Source: Achatina immaculata (Eukaryota > Mollusca > Gastropoda > Stylommatophora > Achatinidae). Taken from it: a stretch of DNA of 64,000 nt. The position numbers and the translations under genes are program-made. How positions within the stretch are numbered: the first letter of the stretch is position 1; the number at the start of each line of letters is the position of its first letter. The notes beneath the pieces are model-generated. The model did no database searches, had not been told where the DNA came from, and was given only the letters and a program-made list of their open reading frames with translations. Where the stretch lies: positions 49,585,925 to 49,649,924 of the forward strand of contig CM019702.1 of assembly GCA_009760885.1 (NCBI GenBank). The letters run 5' to 3'. This document shows, in pieces, positions 27,228-42,100 of this stretch.

Positions 27228-28052
27228 ATGTTGTGGTAGAATGTAAACATTTTTTTTCTTTTGCTCTTGTTGCTGTTGAAAGATATATATATATATATAT
27301 CGTCATGTCAGGTTTTTTTTCGGGCTGTAATAGAATCTTCCTGTAAATGCAAACTTCAGTTCTCTGTAGCTGATCTTTTCCTTTTTTTTTTGTGAAGACA
27401 CTTAAAACAATCATCTTCTTTATCAGACCGGAAGTAAATTATTACAATGTCATCTCCCAACAACGTCATTTCTTTAAATGAACAAATATGGGGTGATGAA
27501 GCATTTTCTTGTGCTTTCAGATAGGAAACCAGCCGTTCTACACCATGCGACGTTTGAGTCCAGCCACCTTGTACTTTCTGAAGATAGCCGTGTGGGAGAA
27601 CGCATTTAGTGAGATCTTAGGCAACACTTCAGAGACAGTCATGGTGGAAACCCTACGTAGGTTGACAATGCTGCATTTGTGCTGTTTCTAGAGTGTGTCA
27701 GAAAGTGGTTCAGTGCTATAATCTGTAGCTTCATGCAGCCTTAGGACTGGACTCAAGTCCTGGTCCTCCCACCCCCCTTTTTCAGTTCTCTGCTGAACTT
27801 TTGGGTGCTGATGACTGATACTTGTATTGAAATGGTTAAGATAGCAGATCTGACAATTCATTTTATTTAAGAGACAGAGCTTATATTAAAAAAAGTGTCT
27901 CATCTAATACAATCTACCTCAGCCTGCTATCAAGCGGCCTTTTGGTGACTTCTTCTAGTCGCTTCAGATTTTATGTGATAACTGTGACATCTAATCGATT
28001 TAATTTGGATTCTTGAATAAAATATACACAGAAATCAGAGAAGAGAAGAGGA

Positions 28053-28097
<45 letters not shown>

Positions 28098-28116
28098 GCA
28101 TGCTTTGAAGGCAGAA

Positions 28117-28159
<43 letters not shown>

Positions 28160-31100
28160 TACACCTTGAATAAGTATTTCATGAACAAGAGTAGAGAACA
28201 CATGCCAGTAAATAACTGAACGAATAAAGGAGTCAATTAATGAGTGAATGAGTGTGTGAATGAAGTATCTCTGCTACAGTGAAAGCGGTCTTTTCTATTT
28301 CTCAGGATGCGATATCCATACTACAAGTACTTAATATTGAAGAAGGCTGGCTAGTAAAGAGGATTAAACAAAGAAAACTTAAATATTTTGGACACATTAA
28401 ACGCCATGGTAATCTAGAGAAGACCGACTTGGAAGGGTACATAATGGGAAAAAGAAAGAGAGGAAGACCAAGGCGAGGATGGCTGCAAGACATCGTTGAT
28501 GATCTGCAAATGGATGGATCAGCACCAGGCCATCTTGCTCACAACCGAGAGGCCTACAGGTGAGCTGTTAGGGAGGCAAAGTTCCGCAAGGGACATGCAA
28601 ATGAATGAAGTGATGGGACGGACTCTTCAAATGTTTCATAATCAAGAACCTTTCTCGACAAACTCTATCACCATTAAGTCGATCTCTGAACCATTGATTA
28701 AAATGGAGTTTAAGAAATTGGTGCAAAGGCTTATGCTACATTGGTCCAACAAAAACAATGAGTATGAATGGCGCAACCGTGCTAGTAATTTGCTAGCGAG
28801 GTGTCACAGAGTTCGCGATAATTGGGGAGAAGAGCTCGGGCGCAGAGTTGCACTGTTTATTGTCATATTAATTTATGAACATAAATGCATGTAATGGCGA
28901 CAAATGTTTACACAAATATAAAGTGTAATCGTTTATTGCTTTTTATAATTTGGCACCCCTGAAATAGTACTGGCGCCAATTGAAATGATTTTTCTACTGG
29001 TTTGATCATTGTCTACTTGTGGAGTACAGTTTGAACTTATACATTTCTTCTTGTTGTTGGTATTCTAACAATCACCTAATTTTCTATATTATACACTGAG
29101 AAAATACAACAAGACACCCAGGCTTCCAACTCCACAAAATAATACAAATACACAGCTTAACATAACTTGGCAGCCTTCCAACCAAACAACTGGTCAACAA
29201 TGAGAATTCCAACAAAGCCAATTGGTGTAGTATTTCATCAGACCACGCACATTTATTAATGGACAAAATGAGGGTGAAACCATGAATGATGGAAACATAG
29301 CCATCTGGCTGAACAAGAATTACATTAACAGTGCCCGGCGTGAGAGCGAACTCCACGCCATATGGGCGAAAACCTTACAATGTACTATGCACAAAAAAAT
29401 CAATACTTACAACATTACCAACAAACCTCAACCACCACAGGGAAAAAACTAATTCTTCCATCTCACTACCAACACATTGCCACTGGTAGAAACTCTTCCC
29501 ACACGAGATTCCAATTTGCAATAAAACTACTAAATTTCTTCCTACATCACCAACCAATAAAGCTCCTGCTACAACAAACAAGTAAGGCTTTCTCTACCAC
29601 ATTCTAGAGTCAATCACACAACCTTTCTCTGACACATTCTGACCAAGCCTGACTTTCTCAGCCCATGCATACCTCCCGTTCAACTCAACCACGTGACTTC
29701 GAATTTTCTCGAACCACGTGCTTGGCACACGGTGATGAGTTGTGGTCTACCACAACTACAGGGCTATACACAATACACTCTGTACAGAATTGTTATTCTG
29801 TTACAAAAGGAATCATGAAATTTCGATTGACAATACTTAAGTGTCTGCTCAGTAAATGTAATGTGAATTATAAAACGTTTCAAAACGTGTATGAATAATA
29901 CTGCAGTAATGAAAAAAGGTTTAATTCCGACATAAGTATGTGGGAGGGTTCCTATGTTTAAGCACATCCTTCAAGAAACCTTTTGTACTCATACTTGCAG
30001 CTGTGGAATTATGTGAACACATAGGGCACGCGTATCAGGTGGGTGAACGTTTCATTCACGAATGCGAGGACAACTGCACTTGTTTGCCAACTGGAAAGAT
30101 TCAGTGTATTCCACTCTGTCCTGAATTGCCAGAGCTAGAAAACGGGTGTCATCGCGTTTACGGGGAACAGTGCTGCGAATACAGTATTGTTTGTCCAGAA
30201 ATAGGAGGTAAGCATGAATATATGTCTTTATTGTTTGTCCAGAAATAGGAGGTAAGCATGAATATATGTCTTTATTGTTTGTCCAGAAATAGGAGGTAAG
30301 CATGAATATATGTCTTGATTGTTTGTCCAGAAATAGGAGGTAAGCATGAATATATGTCTTTATTGTTTGTCCAGAAATGGGAGGTAAGCATGAATATATG
30401 TCTTTATTGTTTGTCCAGAAATAGGAGGTAAGCATGAATATATGTCTTGATTGTTTGTCCAGAAATAGGAGGTAAGCATGAATATATGTCTTGATTGTTT
30501 GTCCAGAAATAGGAGGTAAGCATGAATATATGTCTTTATTGTTTGTCCAGAAATAGGAGGTAAGCATGAATATATGTCTTGATTGTTTGTCCAGAAATAG
30601 GACGTAAGCATGAATATATGTCTTGAGTGTTTGTCCAGAAATAGGAGGTAAGCATGAATATATGTCTTGATTGTATGTCCAGAAATAGGAGTTAAGCATG
30701 AATATATGTCTTGATTGTTTGTCCAGAAATAGGAGGTAAGCATGAATATATGTCTTTATTGTTTGTCCAGAAATATGAGGTAAGCATGAATATATGTCTT
30801 GAGTGTTTGTCCAGAAATAGGAGGTAAGCATGAATATATGTCTTGATTGTTTGTCCAGAAATAGGAGGTAAGCATGAATATATGTCTTGAGTGTTTGTCC
30901 AGAAATATGAGGTAAGCATGAATATATGTCTTGATTGTTTGTCCAGAAATAGGAGGTAAGCATGAATATATGTCTTGATTGTTTGTCCAGAAATAGGAGG
31001 TAAGCATGAATATATGTCTTGAGTGTTTGTCCAGAAATATGAGGTAAGCATGAATATATGTCTTGATTGTTTGTCCAGAAATAGGAGGTAAGCATGAATA

Positions 31101-33057
31101 TATGTCTTGACTGTTTGTCTAGGAATAGGAAATAAGCATGGATATATACTTCTATTGTTTGTCCTGAAAAAAGAAAGAGGTAGGCATGGTTATTTATCTC
31201 ACTAAAGGAGATGCACTTGGATTGTTTGTCCAGAAATGTGAGTTCAGTATGGATTGTTTGTCTGGAAACAGGATATAAGCTTGCAAATCTGGACTGTTTA
31301 GAAGGCTTGAAGACAGTGACAGGAAGAGACAGCTTACAAATTAATAAAAGCTTTACACAAATCAAGTAAAAGAGAGCACTGGCAAGAGAAGACAAGAAAC
31401 AAGTTGCCACTTAGTACTGCTGGTTTTATATTAATGTACTGAGTCGGTTTTATGGAAAAAAAATAAAGATCTTGCTACGTCAGAGAAAAGAATGGATACT
31501 GATTTTTTCTTGTTCAGTATATGATTTTGTAATGATTTCCTTTTCATTGTTATGTGAGGTAGTCATACTAGGCAAGAAATGTCACTCTGTGGATTTAAAA
31601 TCCATAGTGAGGTTGGGAGTAATATTCCTGAAGGCATAAGGAAAAGTTTTTTTCCTGTCACTGAAATCTCAAGAAAATTTTTGTTGGCATGGGCAAGCCA
31701 TTTCATACTTCAAGTTCTTCAGGAATTCGAAAGAAGAAAGCTGAAAATTCAAATGGGAAACAAGGGAGATAAATAGGCAGATGAAATAAGACAATATGAA
31801 TAAATTGTTATCTTTGAAAATAGTACATTTATCTTCATCTCTCCGAGTCCAGCATCTGAAAACAAGAGTAGAAACAACTTATTTAAATAGCTTCTATATT
31901 ACTAAAATCTGAGATATGATGATGTAAGTTAAATTTTGAAAGGAAAAGTTAAATGATGAAAAAGAAATGAACTGATTTTGACCTGACCACATAAAAAAAA
32001 ACTCATAATAGTCAAACAGTATTGCTCGTTTGGTAACACAATAATGACGCTAGGAATCTTAACTGTTGCAGAGGCTTGCTCGCACGACGGCATCGACTAC
32101 TCTCATGGTGAAGAGTTTGAGCTAGGATGCCAAATTTGTACTTGCAACAACAGCCAGCTGGTGTGTGCTTATCCTGAAGAATGTCACGTGATGGAGCCAA
32201 CAGACGAGTGTGCACACCCTATAAGCAGGGAGGTAGATGGCCAGTGTTGCCCAGAATGGCACTGTGGTAAGGCTGCACTTAATTTGTTATGTTCGTGAGA
32301 GTTCTAAAACAAAGTAGATTAATTCTTTCTTTTTTTTCTCTGTGAAAGATTTATTTAGATAAATAAATAACTGTTTTACAATCCTGTGTTTCCTTTGTTG
32401 AGTTAATTATTTCAAAAATAGATTTCTTTAGTAGGAGAAGGTTATAAAATCTGTGAACAGAAAACTTGGTTTCAGCTTTTTAAATCAGACTAACTGGTGA
32501 ATTAAAACTGGCCAAATATGTGACTTCTATTTCAATGTGTTATAACACACACAACCAGTATATTATGACAATATGTGAAAAAAAATTAAGGAATGAAGAC
32601 TAATTTTTTACTTTCCTATTAAAGTGACATCATCAATCTCATAGTTTATGCACACAAATTCTATGACACCAGTGAAATATCTTTTGAGAATGTTTCCACA
32701 ATTTTACTGGAAGTCATGTTTTCAAGTCATATATGTAAGAAATATTCTTCTTCTAATTTCAAGCATGCAACTATGAGAACAGAACATACGACCAAATGGC
32801 ATATTTCACCAGCAGCCACTGCAACCTGTGCCAGTGTGATAATGAAGACAGTGTCCAGTGCACACCAGACTGTCCTCCTGTAGAGATGGTCCTTCCAGAT
32901 GCTGCGTGTCCTGATCCTCACATTCGTCAAGATGGCTGCTGTGATACCCTCCACTGTCATGATCCAAATTTAGGTTAGTTGGTTTCCCAGTACTTGTCTA
33001 CATACCACATTCTGTATGTCTGTTTGTTAGTCCTTCACATTCCACATCAATCTATTT

Positions 33058-33104
<47 letters not shown>

Positions 33105-36100
33105 TTCTTCTTCTTCACCTTTCCAAGTCATTAAAGCTCATTATTGCAGATGAAGTTCACCTCCATTCCTCTCTATTCCTAATCTTCACTCTCCAGTTGG
33201 TGAAACCAATTTCTTTTATATCCTCTTCTATGCTGTCTTTCCATCTCTGTCTTGTAGAAAACTCCTATGCACAATTGATTACACATATCTTAAATCCTTC
33301 CCGTGCCATTAAACGTTACATAGGGCTCGCAAGGTAGTTTGCCAATTTTTCCTGTCTTCGGCGAGTCTTTCTACCTCATCAAGGGATTTTATGCCTATTA
33401 ATTTGGCCTCTCTTAACAATGTCCTCTTCAGAGTTTCATGCGGTCTGCCTCTTTTTCTTTGGCCTGGTGTGTTCCATTTTATAGCTTGTTTTGGAATTCT
33501 CTGACTGTTTCTTCTCATCATGTGACCAACATATGTCCATCTCCTTTTCCTGTTCACCCATGAGACTGGTTGTTGTTCAGTCATCTGTCTTATCTCTGCA
33601 TTGTTCCTGAATTTGTTCCACTTGATGCCAAGTATTTTCCTTAGGCATTTGTTTTAAAAAAAGTCAATTTCTTTAGTTGTTTTCCAGCTTTCACATGGAT
33701 AAATGAGGGTGGATTATTACATTTGAATTGAATAGTCTTAACTTGGTTTTTGTGCTTATAACTTTTGAATGCCATGTTCTCAAGATTCTTGAAGATCGAT
33801 GCTGCTTTTGCAATTCTAATTCTAATTTCCGTTCTGGTGTCCCCATCCTGGTCTGTGTAGCTGCCAAGGTATGCAAATTGATTGACTTCTTCAATATTTG
33901 TCCCTTCTATGTGAATTTTTCTATTTTGATTAATGGGAAGTTTCATTATTTTTGTTTTGTCCTTGTTAATTTCAAGTTCTATTTTGCTAGCCAGTGAAGG
34001 CAGGCTATCTGTTTTTTCTTGCATAGAATTCACATTGTTACTGATAGGAGTTACTCATAAATCAAGCAAATTATAAATAGTACTTTCTCATTTTACATTT
34101 TATGTGTACTTGTGTCTTCAGTATATTACTTACTACACTACCTGATGAGGAGTATAACAGAATGTGTGTAAACAAAGTTCCTTAACTATCAAGCTGTACT
34201 AGGCTTATAGTGTTGGTGAAACCTACTCATAATTTGTCTTTTTCTTGTGTTGAGTCTGGCTTGTGATTTGTTTAGAGAGAAACTTGTGATTTTGGTGTGT
34301 GAAATTCAAATGTTGGACATCTTGTGAGAAGATTCATTTTTAGATTAGCTTGAATTAAGTGAGAATGAAGAACACACATTCTAACAAGTGCTGTAAAGGA
34401 GTTATGTATTTATTCGTCTTACTTCAATTATCACTGTTTTCATTCCTGTGGTGGACTGATTTGTATAGACTTTAAAAACTGCCTAGATTACATTGTTCAT
34501 AATGTTTTTACACACTATTTGAGATGTCACTTCACCATCTTCATCACCATTTCTCATTTGGATTAATCATCATCATGAATTGGAAAGATTAAAAGTCTTT
34601 AGCTGTTGATATGGCCTTATCATTGACATACATGTATATAACTTGTGTGTGTGTTGAACAATTGAATCTGGGTTGTAGTGATGTTGTATTATACAATCAT
34701 CATAAGTTCTGACACAGACAATCCTTTTCTCCAAAATTTTTATACTCTGCTATTGTTAATTTTCCTCCAGATATGGCACAGTATATACGAAGGATGTTTG
34801 CACTGTCCTATAGCCCTGCAACTTTGACCTTGAGCTTTGAAGTCAACCCTCCAACAGAAGTGAATGGAGTGCCTTTATATTGTCAGTATGAGATTCTTTA
34901 TGCCAATACATCAGACCCATTTGGTAAGTAACCTGCTGTTCTAAACACATAATATTGTGGTGCACAATTGATACAAAGTTTTCACCTTAGTTATGATGAA
35001 GTTATTACATTATTGCCATGTAAAGAAAGAGAAGAAAGTGAAGAAGTACTGGAAAATAGAATTTAGAAGATACCGCAGAGTTTAAAACAAAAGATGAACT
35101 ATGTTTTATGATTGAAATAAAAAGCAAATTACAACATAATCTATTAGTTGAACATGATTCAAAGGCTAAATGTATTTTTAATGATATGGATATAATACTA
35201 TTATCAAAAAATTATCAGAATAAAGGGAAAAAAATGTTCAAAGTTTTATACTACTGTATTTTCAATACAAACTATATTTTATTTCCACCACATTCAGAAA
35301 CAAAAAAGCCCAAATCTTATTTCTTTTAGATTTTTGCTATACCACCTGTATGCTTAGTAATACTCTTAATTGAACCTTCACATTTTGTTATGACGGCATT
35401 TTAAAAATTTCATTTTAAAGCAATCATTATATTATCCTTTTCTTTCACAATACATTATCTTCAGTAACATCTGCACAAACCGATGCTCGTCTAACTTGAA
35501 AGGTTATTGTAGTATAATATATACAAGTTTTTTTTTTATGTTCAGTGACATGGACCCATCGCCTGGTGCAGCCTGTTGATATCCAGCTTCATCATGATCA
35601 GCCATACCTTCTGGAACCCACAGAGGCACTTACACGAGACAATGCCATTGTTGTTGGTGACAGAGCGTATGTCACGCTGTCTGGCATGTACCCTGACACA
35701 ACATATTATGTAAAAATAATCCCACTGGATGGTACCTTGGATGACATGCCTGGACATTCACATGAAGATTTCAATTATTCAGACAGCAGAATATCAGCAA
35801 TGGTCGTGGTGAAAACTATGCCTCTTGATAACAGTACGTACATGAGAAAATCATACAAGTTTCCTTTTTTTTTATCTTTGTGTGCACGTAGAAGACGCAG
35901 AAGAAGAGTATTATCATTTCCAGTAGTAGATTAGTGTTTATTGTGCACATACTCACTTTTTAATCTTCCATTGCTTTCATATAAACTAAAATTTAAAAAT
36001 AAAATAAAAGTTCAATGATTTAAAAACACCTATCGAAATTAATAAAATGAATGAACACAGGACAGATATTGTTGCTGATAAACTCTAATCTTCTTCTTCT

Positions 36101-39100
36101 GCTGCGTTCGAAGTTGTTGGACACATCAGATCCTGATCCTTATCACAATGGCAAAGGCTGCAGTCCTCTCCAGATCCTGATAGGAGCCCCAAAGCTTTTA
36201 CCCCAAGCTCATGTCTTCTGGCCATGTCTCACGCTTCAGGTCTGCATGGTTTGGGCACTCTTGTAGGATATATTCTGAAGTCTGGACTCCACTGCCACAT
36301 GGACACTCATCTGTGTGAGACATTTTGAGTTGATGTAGGTGGCTCAGTAGTCAGCAGTGGCCTGTCCTTAGGCAAAAGAGGATGGTAGATGACAGACAGA
36401 AACTAGACTGAAAATAATTCTTTAAAAAAAAAAGCTTTCATAAACATTTGATTACTTGACTCAGTGTTTCTCTGTTACTTTTCTTCAAAGTTATTTGTGA
36501 TTAATCTTTCTGTCAGATAACATGTCCTTCTTTTGTTTTATTTCCTCTCTTTTGATAAATCTCCTTCTGCTCTCAGTTTTTATATTTTTACAATAGGCAA
36601 AAGTCAACCACAAAACTGCCCGCTCCAGAAACAGTGCTGAAAAACTCACAACTTTAAGAATAGACGGATCATAAATAAATTCCTTTTAGCTGACGACCAA
36701 GCATTTATAGCCACATCAGAGAAAGACCTACAGCAGAACATGGATAACTTAGTGAGGGCATGTAAAATCCTCAACATTGAAGATTAGTGGTGGAAAAATG
36801 GAAGCCATGACTATAGTGAGAGAAGAAATCTCAAAAAAAAAATCTTTCTGGACAACCAGCCCTTGAAACAAGTGAAACGTTTCATATACCTAGGTAGAAC
36901 AGTATTATCCTCAGGGAAAATTAACACTGAAACTGAAAACAGATGCAATAAAGTCTTTAGACAAATGACATTTTTACCGAAAAACAAATACACCACATTT
37001 GAAACGACAAAAGCACTGCACAATACACTTTTCCTCCAAACTCTACGCTGTCAATCTCAAACATGGACACTAACAGCCAGGCACAAAAAGAAAACCATCA
37101 TGACAGAAATTAGATGTTTAAAGTGAATACTAAATGTGACAAAATGAGACCAAATAAGAAATGACACCATCGGGGCAATGGTTAAAGTAACATCAGTACT
37201 ACATTACATTCAGAAATAGCAAGTCAAATGATTTGGCCAGGTTACATGGCTACCATCAGAAAGTATACTATAAAAAACAGTTACACTAAAGAATTGTAGA
37301 AATCAGAGCCCACCCATGCAAGAGCTGGAGGGAGCAAACTGCAGAAGCCTTAAATATCCCATTATATGAAGCAAACTGTGGGAGCCCTATCAAGACGTCA
37401 GTTTATCCCCTCAAGACATCAAGACATCAGTTTATCCTATCAAGACATCAGTTTATCCTATCAAGACATCAGTTTATCCTATCAAGACATCAGTTTATCC
37501 TCTCAAGGCATCAAGACATCAGTTTATCCTCTCAAGGCATCAAGACATCAGTTTATCCTCTCAAGGCATCAAGACATCAGATTATCCTCTCAAGGCATCA
37601 AGACATCAGTTTATCCTCTCAAGGCATCAAGACATCAGTTTATCCCCTCAACACTAAAAGGAATATGAGTAAGGAGAAAAAAAAGGAAAGGAGAATCGTT
37701 TGGAATTTTAAAACAGAAAATAATTATAAGTCACATTACTGATGCTCATATTGTTCTTTTTTAATCAGTCTAATTATGTTTTTATTACTGATCTTCTAGT
37801 ATTCTTTCCTAAACTTCTTGTTCATAAACATCTAATCGTCTTTTTCATCTGCAAATCAATATAATGACTGTCAGTGAAACTTTCTATATTTCTCATATGC
37901 CTAGACATATTTCACTGCTCAATATTTCTGAATTTACCATAGTAATTAGTATAGGTTAATGCCACTTTTTCAACAGTAACATCATGTTTCCATAATGGCA
38001 TGGAAATCTTACATGGAAAAAATGTTGACAGTGACTGTGGTCAGATCTGCAAATGCATTATGGGAAAAATAACTTGCCATAGCACATGTGAAGAAGAGCT
38101 GGTCATTGTGGCAGCTTCACTAACATGTCCAAGACCTCATCTAGTGAAGCAAGAAGGAGACTGTTGCCCTAGGTGGATCTGTAATCCATCAGGTGACTAT
38201 GTCTGTTTATAAACTAAGTAGAATGGAAAGCAAAGGCTTTATAATGACTTCTCAAAGTGATAGAAAAGTGAAAACATTCGGAAAGAGAGAACAGTAAAGA
38301 ACATAAGCTATGAAACTGTACATGTACACATTCCTAAACATGGAATTCTAAGCTAGTTTTGTTTAAATGTTATCACTGTTTGCAGCATAAATGCTTTATA
38401 ATGTGTTTTGACAAGATTTACTGTCTCTGTCAAGTACTGTAAAGTTTCAAGATCAGTACTTTTAGGGGCATTGTCACTGTAGCATAGCTTTTTGATGATG
38501 AGAATGCATTTCTGATACTAATCAGGAAAAATTTTGTTGAAAGGACAATAGTCTTCATCATCAGTTTCCAACATAAGGTCTGCAAACCTAGAGCTTGTGA
38601 AGTGTCATGTGAGAGATTATATATAACAATCCCAAGTGGTGGTGAAGTGTTGTTGGGAGGGGGGTATGTGGCTTATTATCATTGGTTTCAGGGATCTGTG
38701 ATCTGAAAAATGGTTTGTAATCTTTTGGTCTACATGAATATTTTTACAGTATATGTGAAAGACCCACTGAACAGACTATGCTGGTTGGGCCACGTGGAAA
38801 GAATGGAAGAGAATAGCAAACAAAAAATGATTTATGTACAAAAGAAGAAGCAAACAAGACCAAGGGGTAGGCAAAGACAGAGGTGGAAAGACGACATAAA
38901 AGAGGATACATAGGAAATTCATGTCACCAACTGGAGAGAGAAGATCGGAAATAGAGAGAAATTAAGGAAAACTTTATCCGCAACAATGAGCCTTAATGGC
39001 TTGGAAAGCTAAAGTACAAGGTCAGACAATTAAGTAATGAGAATGATTTTATTATGACCAAGACAAAAATGCCATCTGTGAAGCAAAGCATGGAATTCAG

Positions 39101-42100
39101 AGAGGCAACCTTCATCTATGATCTGGCATATTTTCATTGCCGCCCGATGAGCAGCCAACAAACAAATCGCCATTTTGTTGACCTAGTCAGAAGTGCATTG
39201 TTACGTAATCAGCATGGAGCAAAAAGCTAACATTAAATTATGTTTAAAATTCGGAAAAAGTGCCAGTGAGACAGTTGAACTGATGCGACAAGTTTATGGG
39301 GATAATTGTTTATCTTATGCACAGATATTCAGGTGGTATTCACTGTTCAAAAGTGGCGTGGAAACGATTACAAATGCTACTAGACATGGACGCCCAATTT
39401 ATGTTCATAATAAGGAACTCATTGCAAAAGTCAGAGAACGGATACAAGAATATCGTTGTTTGACTGTGAGAATGATGGCAGATAAATTTGATGTTAACTG
39501 AGAGACCATTCGTAAAATGTTAGTGGAAGATTTGGGCAAGAAAAAAGTTGCTTTCCGGTTTGTACCACAATCATTGTCTGATGACCAAAAACATCAGCGT
39601 TTTGAGTACACAAAATCCCCTGGGAACACCTGTGTTAAGAACACACTTATCTTAACATAGTCTTTGTGACTGAGGAAACATAGATGTGATTGCTTAAAAA
39701 CTCTGACTCACTTTTGTAGACCAGAAACCTGTAGCAATCAGCACTAATTATAATGTCAGGTTGGTGGACGGATAGGGACATGGAGATCACCAGCAGGGAT
39801 GAGGAAAATCTGGTGTGAAACCAATGAATCCAGGATGTGACAAGCCTATGGGTCCCTACAACAGTGGCTACCAAAATGATGTAAACAAAACAGAGCCAGC
39901 AGACTATAGGTAGCGGGGACTGGATATCGTTGAAGCGCTCATCAGATTCCTCATCCCAAAGTTAGAGTGTCTCTGTGGAACTGTCTCAAAGCCGTTGGGC
40001 CTGATGTGGAAAGGGGGCTTAAGTACAGCCACCAGAGGCTAGAAAACAGGTCAGCCTACACCATTGTCTTCATGGCAGTCCGAGCAAGATCACAGTCTGC
40101 CCTAGCAAGGAAAGATGCTGAAGTTGGAGGTACCCAGCCAGAGGCGCATCACAGAAATCAGGGTACCACGCATTACCGCTAGATGCGTACGAAGAAGAAG
40201 AAGAAGAGTACACAAAAGACATCAGAACGTGTCGCAGAAATAAACATTTCTTAAATTTGATTATTGCAGAGGATAAAACATGGATTTTCCGCTATGATCC
40301 CACAACTAAACGCCAAAGTGGTTAGTGGAAGTCATCATTATCACCAAAAGGCAAAAAAAAAAAAATTCGTCTTCAAAAGTTGAAAGTGAAGACAATATTG
40401 GTGTGCTTCTATGACAGCAAAGAAGTTATTCACAAAGAATTTAACCCACAGGGACAGACTTTCACTGCCAAAGTTTATTTAAGTATTTTTGAAACACCCA
40501 TTGAAAAAAGATTCTCTGAGTCCGACCTGAATATTCAACACCTGTCATTTTTTTCCTTCTTCATGATAATGCACCGGCTCACCGGGCGGTAGCTGTACAG
40601 GAATTTTTGGCCAAAAAATAAGTGTGTGTTCTCAACCATCCACCCTATTCCACAGATTTGTCAACCAGCGATTATTTTCTATTCCCAAAATTAAAGTTAC
40701 CATTGAAAAGATGCTTCTTTGACGATACTGATGACATCCAAAGGCCCCTAACATCGAGTTTAAGGGCCATACCAATAGAAGAACTGCAGAGGTCATTCCA
40801 GTGTATGTTAGATCGTGTCACTCTCTGTATCAGTGCACAAGGGGGTTACTTTGAATAAAATACAGGTTATATCTTCAACTGTTGTTTATTTTATTTTTTA
40901 ATGTAATTAGTCTCATAACTTAATTGTCGGACCTTGTAGAAGAAGAAGAAGGTGTGAAAAACCCATTTAACTGCCCATTCCACTAAACTAGCAACTCTGC
41001 TAGATTTTCAGACATGTAAAACTTGTCTTTCCATCAGAACTAACTGGCAAAGTTGAGAAGGTGAAGCAGGATATATGTTTACCCGAATCAAAACTATCTT
41101 CTATGATGAAAAAAATCCTATTAAAATACCATTACAATACATTATTGCTACGATTTTGTAAAATAACAATTATTACAGCAACAGGATGTCATTACGGTGG
41201 CCTTATCATGGAATCTGGACAGTCAGTTACAGAAATGTGTCAAGTCTGCACGTGCGTAAATGCTTCCATTCACTGCAGCAGTGTGTGTCCACCCTCTGGT
41301 CTACCACCAAGACCGCAGTGCCAGCTGGCCAATATTTCTGGTGACTGCTGCTCACAGTGGAAGTGTCCAGTGGGTTAGTTTTTTTGTTTTTTTTTCAATT
41401 TTTATAAAAATTATTTCTTCTGAATCTGTAACAAGAAAACAAAAACTTCACTGATACTGAGAATGTAAATCTTTGACACTTATGCTCATATTTTCTTGCT
41501 ATGATATGGGGGGGGGGGGCATTCACATGTAAGGGTGACACATTTTTACATTAATCATCTAGAAGTGAAAGAAATGTGAAAGAGGTTATTTTTCTGTAAA
41601 AACATGAGAATGCAAAAAAGTACATTTTTATTATCCACAAGCAAAACAAACATAGATAAGCACAGTGAAATAGTAAATCATAACAAAGTGAAAACACACA
41701 AAACAAAAGCACTGTGACATTCATATGTAATAGTAAAACAGCTTGATTATCCAGAAAGTTAATATAAAAGTAAAAAAAAAATGGCATCCACTGAGACACA
41801 GAAGAAATAAAAATCACATCTTAAAACATCTACAAATAAATCAAGAAAATAGCAAAAGCAAATTAATTATATGATCATTCATTATATATATTATAAGCAA
41901 CATGCCTTTAATCACAAAATGGTTATATTAGTTTCAACCATATAATATTGATGACAGATGTATCCTTCAGATGCCAGGAGTGGAGCAGTGCCAGTGACAT
42001 TTTCTTTTAAAAGTACTTTCCTGTGGGTGTCTGAGTGGTGAAGTGGCTAGTGCACTGGTTTCTCATGGTGAAGGTCGGGGTTCGAATCCGGCTGGAGACA

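Larger units (their letters stand above)
26270..28123 (+). repeat. 927-bp tandem duplication containing sas-like exon 3
   Basis: 26301 onward recurs at 27228 onward with a constant offset of 927. The unit holds the exon, its splice sites, an (AG)n tract and the downstream intron. All bases I compared outside the TA tracts are identical. The duplication borders are (TA)n microsatellites (about 26256-26300, 27192-27227, 28122-28149), which would permit unequal exchange or assembly error. Confidence 0.93.

Noticed and set aside
30052..31410. Long minus-strand frame (452 codons) of [19 protein letters not shown] repeats
   Set aside because: It is a stop-free reading of the 44-bp satellite: three units make 44 codons, so any stop-free frame runs on. 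No domain, no splice context, and it overlaps exon 4 on the other strand.
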